Positions 44,091 through 55,734 of a stretch of 64,000 nt of DNA are shown in pieces (within the stretch, counting starts at the first letter, position 1; every line of letters starts with the position of its first letter). Source of the DNA: Nomia melanderi (lineage: Eukaryota > Arthropoda > Insecta > Hymenoptera > Halictidae); the NCBI RefSeq assembly GCF_051020985.1, contig NC_135010.1, positions 308,001 through 372,000 of the forward strand. Direction: 5' to 3'. Under the pieces are notes generated by a model. That model searched no databases. It was not told the origin of the DNA and saw only the letters and a list, made by a program, of their open reading frames with translations. The position numbers and the translations under genes were made by a program.

Positions 44091-45895
44091 CAGGGTGTTT
44101 CTAAACTATTGCGCGCAAATGATAGGGCGTGTACAACTCACTAAATTGACTAAAAAGAACCCAACATGGGTTCAAAACTCAGTAGTTCTCTAGATAAAAA
44201 TAGGTTTAGTTTAAAAAAAAATTGTATGAGGATCGAATCAAGAACGCCAAATTATCTCAAAAAGTATCAGTGTTACGAACAAATGCGTCGAACAAGAGTT
44301 ACAGGGTATGAAATACTACATGTCACTTCGGAAGGTATTTGACCGTGATGTGACCTTGGAATGTCTTGCTTAGATCAAATTACAATTATAATAAACGTTA
44401 ATAATGAACGCTACAACCCTTAAGTAGAACTCTATTGTAAGACAATCTTAATGAAGGGAAAGTCGAACGCTGGTCGTCTACGTTTCGTCAATTGGTGCCT
44501 TCTTAAGGATAAGCGTTATCGAGTTTAGGGGTGCAATAAACATCAGAGCCACGCTGACAAGGGGGCGGGGGTCCTCTGGCTAAACAGTGCCCTTCTCAGA
44601 ACATTCTTTCTGTAGCCTCCAAGCGGGGAACACCCGATTGAAAGAGTAATATTCAAACCAAGCTTTCATCATATTATTTTATGCCCGTCAAATTCTGTCC
44701 TACATTATACTTTCTACTCTATATTTTTAAAGTTCACATTCAGACGTTTCCAAACCATGGAAATTAAATTGTTCGCGTAAGTCGTTATCAAGATATCAAG
44801 TACCAAAATTGCCGGTTCGTCGGTAGTGACGGTATACGAGGCACAGTCCGACTTCCAATTTGCGGACAGAAGGACAAGGGAATGCACGGTTGAGCAATCG
44901 TGATTCCTCAGTTTCGACAGATTCTCGGTAGTGATTTAACCTTGGGATGTGGTGGAGCGAGGGAAGCGCCTGTAGACTTCCATAAGAACGCATGGGAGAG
45001 TAAAGGAAGATAGCGAGTGCGATGACTGTGTTCTTAGCTGTGAGTCCATAGCCTGATCGATAAATAATGTCATTCATATTTTCAGATCGGAAACCTATCG
45101 TGTAAAAAACAAGTACCCTAGACATTGCGTTCCTTTACTCTTCCATGACAGTAGCACAGTCTGCCAGTCACCATCACTACCGATGAACCGATAACTTTGG
45201 ATTGATACCTCGACAACGATTAACACGAAAAATATCATGTCTTTAGTTTGGAAACGTCTAAATGTCGGCCTCAAAAATATCGAATAAAAACCATCGGGTT
45301 CTATTTAAGAATTGTAACATGACCTTAGCAGGACGTTTCAAGGTTCCGTTACGATCAAATACCCCCCGTCGCGATATGTAGTGTTTTATATTCTGTAACT
45401 TTTGTTTGACACATTCGTTCGTATCACTGATACTTTTCAAGATAATTCTTGATTCTCTTGAAGGGAACATTTTTAAACTCTTACAAGTTTACTGTCCGCT
45501 CCCTCGAAAAAGGTGCCATAAAAGTCTATGTGGGAAACGGCGATCATGCTCGGCGTTTTGGAAACAGTGCATAGGTTTTCTCGGAGACGCTGGAAGAATA
45601 ACAGAATCCGCCCACCGTGAGGAACCGGCCGATTCCGCAAATAACGACTGCATACTTGTTGCAGTTCTTACACGGAGCACTTCGCGATTCGGAATTCGTA
45701 ACAGTATTCTCGCAGCGAAAATATATCTTAGCGTCTAAAATATAACGCTACACTCCATAGATTTTTTTTAAACAAAACCTATTTTTATCTCGGAAACTAT
45801 TGAGTTTTGGACTCATGTTTACTGAGGTGTTTTTACTCAGTTTAGTAAGTTGTATACGTCCTAGCATTCGTGCGCAATAATTTGGGAACACTGGG
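44091..45895. mobile_element. Family C foldback element, copy 2
   Basis: The left arm starts CAGGGTGTTTCTAAACTATT and the right arm, reversed, starts CCCAGTGTTCCCAAATTATT. Both are flanked by TA. The arms are several hundred bases long, with paired blocks around GAATCAAGAACG, GACCGTGATGTGACCTTG and CAAAATTGCCGGTTCGTCGG. About 44390-44700 is unrelated to copy 1 and looks like a further insertion (GC-rich patch GACAAGGGGGCGGGGGTCC). Frames such as 44796-45125 have diverged relatives in copy 1 but no recognisable domain. Confidence 0.65.
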
Positions 45896-45901
45896 TATAT
45901 A

Positions 45902-47220
45902 CACTCTATAACAAAATCATAAGACAACCTACAGAACCATATGTATCAGTATTGGTTTTTCCTTCCAGGGGGTTGTTATTCTGTACTTTAGGATATGTTC
46001 TTCCACGAAGTATTAGGCTTAAGGTTCTGCGAATACATGTACGATTATAAAAATACCTGAGATGAACCACGATAAAACTATAAGATGGCCGCTGTTTAGT
46101 AGTGAAACTGTAAACTTCTATCGAAATTTTTGTATCAGTTCTCTTGTTTGTTATTAGAATTGCTATCTGCTGCAATATTTTGTATATTTTTCAAAATGCC
46201 ACGCGGTAGAAAATTAACTGGAGCCGAAATTAAATTAATTGATAATTTAAGAAACGAAAATTATTCAAACAGAAAAGAACACAACTAGTTAGAAAAAGTC
46301 GTTGAGCATTATCCAACTATTTAAAGAACAAAACAAGTTATTTGTGAACAGACATCCTGGAGATCGTCCAAAAGCAACAACATTACGGGAGAGGCGTACT
46401 ATTTTATGACATGAATCGCACTCTCACAGCATGTCAAATTGTAGCTGAAGTGGGAATAAATTCCAACATCCGCAATGTCCAAAGAATCATACAAAAAGCA
46501 AGTTATATCAAACGGAGTAAACTAATGGAGAAGCCGGCCCTAACTATATAGCATAAGTAGACATGATTGAAGTTCGCGGAGCATTGTGTGTATTGGCGGA
46601 AAAAAGGGAAGAAAGTGATTTTGTCTGATGAAAAATGTTCCAATTTCGATGGGTCCGATGGCTTACATTCTATTTTCACGACTTGCAAAAGGAAAAAATA
46701 ATTTTGCAAAGAAGACAAGTGGATAGTGGTGTGATTATGGTATGGGCGGCAATAGGCTATTACGGTGAAACCGAGTTAAGATTGATTAAGTACAAAATAA
46801 ATAGCTATGGTTATGTAAATATCATTGACGACCAGTACGGCAACTAAATAGCAAAACAAAGATGGATTTTCCAACAAGATAATGGAGCAGTGCATAATGC
46901 TCGTACAGTTAAACGGTATTTCAAAGAGAAAGAAATAGAAATTTTCTCATGACCAGCTAGATCTCCCGACTTAAACACTATCGAGATTTGTTGGGATATA
47001 CTCGTCAGGGATGTAGACACGAAATGGCGGCAATTCAGCAACATTGAGGACCTCCTTTTTTCCTGTATAAAATAATGGTTTGTAAATATTCTTATTTATT
47101 TTCTGGGCTTTTATCATATTTTTCATTTAGTGTGTCCATAAATCATTAAGCTGGTTTAAATCAAAATTATTTGTTGGCCATTTTATAATTTAGTTTTCTT
47201 AGTTTTATGACAACTTGCCG
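45902..47220 (+). mobile_element. Tc3-like transposon relic
   Basis: It begins CACTCTATAACAAAATCATA after a TA that is shared with the end of foldback C copy 2. The right end near 47220 is only loosely inverse to this, so it is approximate. The interior carries the transposase relic listed next. Confidence 0.55.
46196..47073 (+). pseudogene. Tc3-like transposase, inactivated
   Basis: It opens MPRGRKLTGAEIKLIDNLRN, the first helix-turn-helix. It then reads, over several frames, SNIRNVQRIIQKASYIKRSK (second helix-turn-helix), ILSDEKCSNFDGSDG (first catalytic Asp), VIMVWAAIGYYGETEL (46730-46790), FQQDNGAVHNARTVKRYF (second Asp, about 46870) and PARSPDLNTIEICW (third acidic position, about 46960). 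At least five stops and frameshifts separate these boxes, so it cannot be expressed. All three catalytic positions of the DDE-type triad remain legible, which suggests younger decay than the Tc1-like copy at 37 kb. Confidence 0.8.
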
Positions 47221-47438
47221 TGCCATGCAAGAACTGTATGAATACCTGAACGGTTGTTCCCGATTCTATATCAGAAACTTTTCGAATATTCAAATGTACA
47301 TTTCATGAATTGAGCAAAATCTAATTGAAATGTAATATTTTTAAGAGAAAAATATTTGTCCAACTCCTTGAACCATCATCGAGCTCTACAACATGTATGA
47401 ATGGATGCCTTTTCAAAATTTAAATAATTCTTTTTTTG

Positions 47439-47453
47439 AATATTTTATTAACT
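47439..47453. repeat. Target-site duplication, left copy (15 bp, one mismatch)
   Basis: AATATTTTATTAACT here; AATATTTCATTAACT at 50898-50912. Confidence 0.75.
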
Positions 47454-47599
47454 TTGTTTTTACATGGAGGAAATCTGAAAACAGACATCCCCTAACCGTC
47501 CGGGGAAACGGCCGGGGGGTAATACCCAGAGTACAGAACTCCTGTATAGGCCCTGTACCCGGGGCGGAGAGAAATACCTCCTCGCCTCTCTTATACTCC

Positions 47600-48900
47600 T
47601 TGCTTATCAGCAGTACGGGGAGGTCGCGCCCTACACCGCTGTGATTTCGGCGGCCACGTAATCACGAACCCAGAACCCCGGCCATGAGTACACGGTCTCC
47701 TGGGGAGGGGCGACACTCGTGTCCCTCCCCTCTCCGGCGGGAGTATCAACAGTTCATTGGACGGCGGGGACATTTCCACACTCATTCCGCCGCTCGCTAT
47801 CCTTAGAAACCCGGGAGCTCTGTCACGCGGCCTCTTCGCCACTGCCGGGCTGCTGTCCTCCGAGCTACACGACCCCGCGTCATCACCCCGTAGCAGAAGG
47901 AGGCCACCGCTCTCCACGACCTCTCGCTTCCCAGCATTGCCCCAACTACAGCCGGGAACGAGAGGTCGGCACCTATTATCCATATGAGGACTCGGCGCAG
48001 CGCTGCAAAGGCGTGGCAAACTTCCAGCGTGTGTTGTCTTCCACATTGCCGCATGGATGGCAGATCGCCGTCGCTTCTTTCCCAATGCGACACAGGTAGA
48101 CACCAAAGCATCCGGTGAACACCTGCGTCGCACGGTAGGTGAGCCTACCGAAGCCTCGCATCTGTCACCTATCGAGGTGTGGCAGAAGAGCCCCGGGCAT
48201 CCGTTCGCCGGCGTGGAGCGTAACTACCCACACCATCTGGCTTGAGCGAGTTGCCAGGCCCGAGCTCGAAGCTCTCGAACATCTCCGACTCCGGCGTGTG
48301 TCCTTGAGCCCTGCCAGCGATGCTGGTGCCCCAATAAACATATGCACGTATCGACGTCTGCAGTTCGAAGGGAACTTCGCCCGCCAGAGCCAGCGCCGCC
48401 ATGGTAGAAATGGTGCCGTACCCGCGGATGACCCTTATGGCAATTCACCTCTGCAGCTGGTACAACAATTCCTTGTTGCGCCCCATACAAGACCATGGAC
48501 CGTACCACTCCCATGTACAGGCGACGTACCAAGTCCCCTAGTCCCCCGAGGTTGGGCAAGAGGCGGCCTAGAGCGGCCGACAGCCTTTCCACTCGGGGAA
48601 CGAGGTGGCTAAAGTGCACTTTGAAGCTCTAGTGGCTATCGAGGACGAGCCCCAGATATTTCATCTGGGAGCTCACCTCTACTGGAGCTCCTCCTACCCG
48701 AATCCATGACCTTTCCGGAGGTCTCCACCGAGGAAGGCTGCGAAACCACATGGCCTCCATCTTCTTCGGGGTTATCCTCAGTTTCAGGTCGTAGATCCCC
48801 GCGACAACAACTGCCATCGCAACCTCCGCTCGTCGGATGGTTCTGCCGAAAGTGCTTCCGACGGTCACAACCAACGTGTCGTCTGCGTAGCAGACGAGGT
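47600..48900 (-). pseudogene. R1-clade ORF2: catalytic YADD box, thumb and C-terminal domain, frameshifted
   Basis: LVCYADDTLVVTVGSTFGRT spans the catalytic box (YADD at 48879-48890, intact). SSQMKYLGLVLDSH and VHFSHLVPRVERLSAALGRL follow in the frames 48874-48629 and 48619-48224. The C-terminal zinc finger CHPCGNVEDNTRW (48161-47976) is in yet another frame, with the matching H-x4-C (HTLEVC) in the frame 48111-47803. At least three frameshifts prevent expression. Confidence 0.7.
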
Positions 48901-48905
48901 TGACG

Positions 48906-49502
48906 CCATCGGAAGCGAATCCTGCAGGATCGTGTTATATCTGAGATTCCACGACATCTCGTCCACATCTTGTCCACCTGGTCCGACAGGCATATTGGCC
49001 GATACACGGAGGAAGAATCCGCAGGTTTGCCCTCCTTCCTCAGGAGGACCATCTGCCCTGTTTTCCATAGGTCGGGAAATAACACCGATCTCAGGCATGC
49101 GGTAAATAGGTCGCAGAGTCTCTCGCCCAGGACGCCTAAGGCCCAGACTCGGCTGGGGATACCGTTGGGCCCCGGGGCGGTGTTCTTCCCGAGCAAAGAA
49201 CTTCTTGCCGGCGTATCACCCCGAGTATCTCTTCTACCGTGACCCCCAGGGGACCATTCGTCGATCGGTTCCCCTGTCTCGGGATAGGCTCGAGACCGCC
49301 CCCCCCCCCGTCTGAAGAATAGCGTGTCCAGAATCCTGTCGAGTTTCTGGCGGCACAGGCTCTCCGTTATTGGGAGCGCCCAGGGACGAAGGCGTCCGAT
49401 TACCATATTGTACAGACGCCCCCACGGTTCTCTGTTTCGAGAGCCTAGGAGATCCCTCCAAGCCCGGGTCTTCGCCGACTTGATAGTCAGCTGCAGGGTC
49501 AC
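48906..49502 (-). pseudogene. R1-clade ORF2: linker and RT fingers, palm start deleted
   Basis: The frame beginning at 49502 reads SAKTRAWRDLLGSRNREPWG, then NTAPGPNGIPSRVWALGVLG and GQMVLLRKEGKPADSSSVYR PICLSDQVDK, the first boxes of the reverse transcriptase. It then joins directly to WNLRYNTIL, which belongs just before YADD. Comparison with the copy at 29.9-30.3 kb shows that roughly 300 bp, including the first catalytic Asp (LDI) and the PQG box, are missing. Confidence 0.7.
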
Positions 49503-50438
49503 CGTTTTCTCGTGATATCCCCTATACAGCTGGGTAGCCCATTCCTCATCGAATCGTCGTCGTCAACGGGCGCGGGTGTACTGATGCCGCGCGAATACAG
49601 TTCGTCCTCAATTCTGCTATCTCGCACAACCACCGCTTTCCTCGGGAGAACCTTGGCTCGGGGCATGGCGACATTATATATGGACTTCATTGCGCCCCGG
49701 AACCATTTCGTCTCCTCCTGCCCGTCGACCGGTCCGGCTGCTCTTCGTGGTCAGGCCACGATGCGGGCTGCCGTCATCAGGGCGTCCTGGTTCTTTTTCT
49801 TGATGACCCTCCGCGGTGGTGATTTCTCTCTTCTCGGGCAACGCCGGGATGACGCCTGCGGAGCGGTGAGTAGGCTAATCACTATATATCGGTCGTGCAG
49901 TGATTTGAACTCTTCCACCACTCTCCACCCTGTGTACAGTGCGCGGCCAGGTGCGTTGTCCATGTCAGGTCAACGATAGAGCACCCGTTGCTTCGCACGC
50001 ACGTATGTACCGAGCTCATATTTATCAGTCAGAGCTCGAGTCCCACCGCCCAACATTTCCAGCCCCTCGAGTGTGTCCTGGAGAACCCCAAGTCTGGGTT
50101 GGCGTTAAAGTCCTCCACGACAAGTACCGAACTGGGTAGGCAGCGGGAGACGCATTTCGCTACCTCGTCCAGGTGCTCTTAGAACCTCTCCGGGGAGGTG
50201 CGTAAACCGCCGCCACCGCGGATCCACCCCAATCTACAGCCAGGTATCCCCGTCCACGAGCACGATAGGGACCCTGGCTTGCCGCAGCAATATATCGCGG
50301 CGAAGCCTTCCGAGTACCCCACCCAGTTTGAGTAATTGGTGACCCGATACCCCACTCGATCAGGACCTGCATGAGTAGGTCATGCGTCCTAGCCGAGCGG
50401 TTGAGGTTGGCCTGTATAGTCGGGCTCTTGGGCCCCAT
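49503..50438 (-). pseudogene. R1-clade endonuclease domain, frameshifted
   Basis: The N-terminus TIQANLNRSARTHDLLMQVL and YLAVDWGGSAVAAVYAPP lies in the frame 50438-50160. VLVVEDFNANPD follows in another frame at about 50090-50125, where the usual GDFNA reads EDFNA. The SDH region could not be identified with confidence. This domain nicks target DNA in intact elements. Confidence 0.6.
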
Positions 50439-50896
50439 TATTAGTTTGAGGCCACCGAAACCTTATTGGCCGCGGGAGCATTGGCGCTCGCAGTGGCTGG
50501 GGATGCTGATCAGCTGCCGTAGTCCCAGAATTCCCCTTATATTTCTGGCCTTTGGCCTTGGTGGTCCCGGCAGGGCACGCCCAACCTCTAAGGCGGTGCG
50601 CTGCGGGCCTCCTCAGGTTCGAACACATCGGACACTTGGGGGAGGCCTTGCAAGCGCTTGCTTCACGGCTCGGGTAGCCGCAATTGTAACAGCGACCCGA
50701 GCGATCCGCCTCGCAACTGCAGCGCAGTCTGGTGTGTCCCACTTCCTGCAGCTTGCGTCGCAACAGTAGCCGGGGCGGTTCCTTCGACCAGCCCACGAAT
50801 GCGGATCTCCAGACGTTTCACGGGCCTGGCGATTCTATCCTCGGTGCCCTCCACCACCTCTACCATTTTGGTCGTCAAGGCATCTGTCCTGGCTGC
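50389..50896 (-). pseudogene. R1-clade ORF1 C-terminus with zinc knuckles, frameshifted
   Basis: MVEVVEGTEDRIARPVKRLE in the frame 50878-50663 precedes a frameshift. The frame 50796-50389 then carries knuckles C36-x2-C39-x4-R44-x4-C49 (the His has become Arg) and C55-x2-C58-x8-H67-x6-C74. The arrangement matches unit C ORF1 at 24.3-24.8 kb. Confidence 0.7.
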
Positions 50897-50897
50897 A

Positions 50898-50912
50898 AAT
50901 ATTTCATTAACT
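50898..50912. repeat. Target-site duplication, right copy (15 bp, one mismatch)
   Basis: See 47439-47453. Confidence 0.75.
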
Positions 50913-51031
50913 ACTCCTCAAACAATGTTTCTGAAATTTAAGAAGCCTCTACGTAAACATTTACTTTTTTCTTCCGTTTACCATTTATTATTTCTTCAAA
51001 ATTATTTTTCTTCGAAAATATTCAAGCCATT

Positions 51032-51615
51032 TGTTACGTTGTCGTAATACCCCGAATGATTTCCGTGTAAAGGGTTGCGTTCTTGTCCCGATTGGAGAAT
51101 GACACACTGAGACTTGTTGGTGTTAAAGTAATACTTTATTAGAACTAAACGGATTTCGAGGTTTCGCAACGTTTGTGAAAATAACGCGTTTGTGAAATTG
51201 TGTCTTTCGCGAGGTTTCGTAGCGTTCTCTCTGGTTCTTGTAGCGTCATGTTTTATGTAAACTTGTGTTTTTTGGGATTGGTCAGTTGCATTTTTGGGTG
51301 GGGGAAAATTGTGTTTCGTCATTGGTCGAGGATGTGTCTATTTTGCGTCTTAGAGTGTAAAATTGTCAAAAGTCTAGATTCGTTTCGTCATCGTCGTGAT
51401 TTATAACTATTTGTTTGATGTTTACAGTTACGGATTTTTTATGGCGATAGCTTGTCGCTGCGTCACACGTGACGTCTAAGTATTTTATGATGACCATTAT
51501 AAAAATTAGCAAGATTTCGGTGTGCTTGCGCACCTGGTCTGTGATTACAGAATTATCTTAGGTCGGTTCAATGTCGATTGGTTTATGGTTCGGGACGAGT
51601 ACGTCGAATGTAACA
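51032..51615 (-). mobile_element. Family E solo-LTR-like repeat, copy 2
   Basis: Reversed, it starts TGTTACATTCGACGTACTCG and ends TTACGACAACGTAACA, with TAATAAAG in the last fifth, aligning throughout with 42649-43220. It sits 120 bp from the end of the LINE relic. No target duplication found. Confidence 0.6.
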
Positions 51616-51779
51616 CGACTGAAATATTTTATTTTACATTCTTTATGATTCATTACTTTGCCTAATTTTCACTGCAAATGCTGAACATTTAATTGCAGAT
51701 ATCTATTTCATTTTAGAATTTCAAAGTGCGACAGAAATATAAAAAAAAAACGAACATGCAAAGTTGATCTGAAGAAAGC

Positions 51780-52730
51780 ATGACTAAAGCAATGGAAGAA
51801 GTTTTAGAGAAGGAAATAACTCTCGGAAGAAAAAGTAAAGCACACAATATTTCTTTAACTACACTACATAAAGATATAAAAAAAAATTACAATGAAAAAC
51901 TTATTTTCTACGGAAGTTACAAAAGGAACCACGGTAACTTTCAACTTACTTTACAAATCTTCAAAGAAAAAGAAGTTGTTTATCACATACTACTTTTAGA
52001 ATAGAGAATATTTGCTGTTACATGAAGAAATTTATGTAAATTCACATTCGAATTAGTTTAAGAAAATAAGATATCTCATCCTTATAACGTAGTCAACCAA
52101 ACTGCTGGAAAAGATCGTGATGTGTTTCTCAGAAAACATGAGAGTCTTTTATTAAAATATCCAGCAAAAACAATTTTTTCTTATTTATTAGAGTGAATAT
52201 ATGATAAATGTATGTTGACACCTAATGACATTTATAACCTTGATGAAACCGGCATAATGACAGTGCCGAATAAGCCATCTCCCTGTGGGAAAAACAAGTA
52301 AGTTCTTCATTATCTTTTAATAGTTTGTATGAACATTGTTGGCAAGTTTATGCTCCTTCTACTTTCATAAGAATGAGATAAAATTCTAGATTATTTATAG
52401 AATTCTTCACTTTACAATCTCAGAAACCCGTCCACTTACTGTTGAGTGGACATTCTTTTTACAATGAAAGGTTAGTATAATTATATTGTGCTTCGCTCTT
52501 CATTCTACTCATTGGTCACAGATTAACTATATGTGTTATTTATGGCATTCTATTGAATTATATATCCTCGATTGTATGTAACAACGTATACTATTACAAA
52601 AATATTGGAAACCGCATTTTTAGGAGCATCTCTTATGCAAACGGCCATTGAAAAATTTAAGGAAACTGAAAATATGACGTGCTTTGTCACAGATTGTAAT
52701 CAGATTACAGCCATATTACAGCCCGAAACT
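51780..52730 (+). pseudogene. pogo/Tigger-like transposase, internally deleted
   Basis: MTKAMEEVLEKEITLGRKSK and HNISLTTLHKDIKK (51780-51890) form the N-terminal helix-turn-helix. After a break, HPYNVVNQTAGKDRDVFLRK and NDIYNLDETGIMTVPNKPS (about 52075-52280) give the CENP-B-like second DNA-binding part and the first catalytic Asp in the NLDETG box. AFLGASLMQTAIEKFKETEN (about 52615-52675) matches the C-terminal helix that follows the last catalytic residue in this group. Only about 300 bp lie between these, too little for the catalytic core, so the centre is deleted. Family D MITEs in this window have pogo-like ends and might have used such an enzyme; that link is inference. Confidence 0.65.
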
Positions 52731-53143
52731 TTAAATGTTAACTATAGCTTCAGATTCTATCATAACACAACTGTTCAGTTATTTACAAAGTTGAAGGTAG
52801 CTGCGGTGTTTTACAAAAATTGCTTATAACGTATAACTAGTAAGTATCTACTGAGACACTATCCATGCAGATAAATTTGCTGTGATAGAATTTCCACAAT
52901 TATTGAAATGCAAGGAAATTATACACGGTAATTTGTATAATATAGATTAGATCTTTATTTTAGAAGATGTTTTCGAATAAAACTTCGGTAAGAAGGAAAC
53001 ATTGACAGAAAAATAAGTGTCAAGGAAAAAAATGAAGACGAACCGATAGTTATATATAAATGGTAGCAGAAGCAACTAGCTGTCATTCATTTTTGTCAGT
53101 AAGTAAAAAACTGGAGATAATCGAAGTAATTTCGTAAGTATAT

Positions 53144-53799
53144 ACAAGATGAACCACAAAGCGTAATCAGCTTAGATTATTCTACTGCTGGCGGTTCGAT
53201 CAGAAATTTTTTTAGCTAAAATAATATGGTTCAAGGAGAGCTTCAAGATGATTCTACCTTTTTTGTGAATTCCTTTGTTTCAGAGTTAGTAAGGTCACCT
53301 TCAGTTTTTTACAAGTAAACCTACAATGCTTTTATACCCATCTTTCGGGGGATACTGAGACGAATTCGACAAGCAGCATAACGAATATTCTTTTCTGAAT
53401 TTAAGAAGACCGAAGAAAGCTCTTATTTGGAAGAGTTTTGCAAGATTCTTAAAGATTATTAAAGAGGAATAGCAAGTAACACTGTTATACACTTTCTAGA
53501 GCTATTGATATATTAGTATTACTCATTATTGACTTGATCCCTCGCGTACTGTTTGCAAACATTTTGATCTGTACCTTGGGACACACTAAATGATATCGAA
53601 CGGAAACTGTTAGCAGCGGTTCGTGATCTGCGTGTACTGATGGTGATTTTGATAACTCTAGAAAAAAAGGGTGAACAAAAAATTTAGTAAAATCATCTTA
53701 AAGCACTCCTTGAAACATGTTATTTTAGCTAACAAAATTTCCAATCGAACTGCCAGCAACAGAATAATCTAAGCTGTTCACGCTTCGTGGTCCATCTTC
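53144..53799. mobile_element. Foldback/MITE with ~155-bp inverted arms
   Basis: The arms at 53144-53300 and about 53640-53799 are inverse copies: CAGCTTAGATTATTCT, GGTTCGATC/GATCGAAC-type words and TTTAGCTAAAATAA pair across the element at about 85% by eye. The centre is ~340 bp of AT-rich DNA with a 63-codon minus frame lacking motifs. Confidence 0.7.
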
Positions 53800-55734
53800 A
53801 TATAATTACGATGTATACAAAATTTTTCCCACATAAATTACTAAATTGGACAGCGCACTACAATTATGGAATTGCAGAATTCTAATAAAAAGTTATGCAA
53901 ATTAAGATATTAAGAATTGCGCAGATTGAATTCATAAAAGTGTGTGCTAATATTACCGCAGCTAATATTCTTAATTCGTGGAATAAAATTCATTACGAGA
54001 TACGACAGCAAACAGAGAGATAAAACGAATAAATAACAGAATAGATTAATAAGTACAACACAGTTGAAATAATTGGAGAAGATGGTACAGGTGAAGAATT
54101 GTTGAATTCGCAGTTATTCAATATAACAAGGGTGATCATGTATGAGGTCAATGAGAGTCGTATGCCGGTTTTTCACATACTGTAAACAGCCACTGCATAT
54201 TTAATATTTTCAATTTGATAACAGGTTCTGTCATATTAAAATTGTTGTGCAATGAAAAGAAAACTGAAAAAATAAAAATCAAATCAAATTTCAATGGAAA
54301 CCGTACTTAACTCGTCTAAAAGAATGTTTGAAAAATTTGACTGTGCAGCTTTATAACGTGAAAGAACAATGTATTTTTTGGTTAAAGTTTTTTTTCAATA
54401 TATCTTACCATTTCCAAGATAATCCACAGGAAAAAGAAATTTGCATCTTTTTCCAAGGGTAGTGACCCCTTCAAAGTGAAATTCGGCTTGAAAAAAATTG
54501 CAATGTATTATATTAGGCTTGACTTATTTTACTTACGCACAAAGTTCCATAATTTTTTGAATTTCCGTGTTCGATACCCTTCCTTGTAAGAACCGCATGC
54601 TGCTCTAACGGTGGAAAAGAATAGCTCTGGTCCACATAATTTTGTCTTAATTTAATTTAATCTTAATAAGTAAATCTTATGTTGAATTCAAATATCCAAT
54701 CCGCTTTTCTGCATCTTCCCTAGTTTTTGAGAAAATTAGTTTTGTTAAGAAATTTGAATTTTCCGCTTTGAGCATTCGTTGTGTCTTAATTATGGAAGTT
54801 ATTCAAAATTTTCTTACAAAACATTATTCTATTGGCTTTTCTCAACACAATGATCTATATTTCTATAATATTATAAACATTTAAGTAAATTTAAACAGTG
54901 CTCAAAGGCAAAATAATATTCAAAACGCACCAATTTTTCTGTCTATTTATTATTTATTCTTCAATTTATTTTAAAAACCGAGCGTTTAAGAGAAAACCTA
55001 ATTTCAGCATGCGATAGAGCAGACATATTTCTTGCGGAATCCGTTAAAAAAAGTTCCAGGAAAAATTTCGTTTTCAGTTGAGAAATGAAAACAGTTGCAC
55101 GAAACATAAGGTACCGACAGTGAGTCTCAACGTCAACGTTTGCCTCTGTCAACCTAATGCAGCTATAGAATAATAAATAAAAAAAATTAAATTTGAAATT
55201 TTAAATTTTACGCAGTAATTAATATTTTTCTTAGAGCTTTTAAAGCTATTTAAATTTCCAGAAAATATATCTATTTAATTGTTAAATCTGTTAGCTTTTA
55301 ACATCTTCTAGTCGTTGGATTTAAAAATTTAAGGTCGCTTCTAAAAGAGGCTGTTCTGGCGTGAGCTAAGTTTCGCGACGCGTATGTGAACTCTACGTTC
55401 TGTAATGCTCACCTCCAACGCAAATTTAATTGCAACGGAAGATCGTTAGTTTGTTGGAGAGGAAGACGTTACTTCGAGGATACATGATAGAAAAATGTTT
55501 AAAGAAAAACTGTAATATTTATATGCGATTACAATTGGATGCCTCTCGGACGCTGCCTTTATGAAATCTGCTCGCTTCTGAATTTTTCTTATCCGCCTCG
55601 GTGGCGTTTTTGTTATACCGTATTTGGGGGAAATTCGAGTGAGGGTACATTGCCCACTCCCTGGGAATAATGACGTGACGTGTCACGGAAAAACCTAGGG
55701 CCTGCATAAATCCGGAGGTCTGGACATCGTCTTT
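53800..55734. other. AT-rich DNA with a family D-associated repeat (54340-54600)
   Basis: GTGAAAGAACAATGT, GAATTTCCGTGTTCGATA and CCTTCCTTGT echo the extra block of family D copy 2 (40170-40290). Otherwise nothing is recognised; frames near 54961-55152 and 55519-55707 have no domains. Confidence 0.4.

Larger units (their letters stand above)
47454..50897 (-). mobile_element. Degraded R1-clade LINE (second family), 5'-truncated
   Basis: Bounded by a 15-bp direct repeat with one mismatch. A short, decayed T-tract (TTGTTTTT) marks the poly(A) end. From 3' to 5' it carries the C-terminal finger region, thumb, YADD box, RT fingers, endonuclease and ORF1 zinc knuckles, all with frameshifts. It is 3.4 kb, compared with 5-6 kb usual for complete R1-clade elements. 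It belongs to the same family as the copy at 28.4-30.4 kb and to a different one from the 20-25 kb array. Confidence 0.8.
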
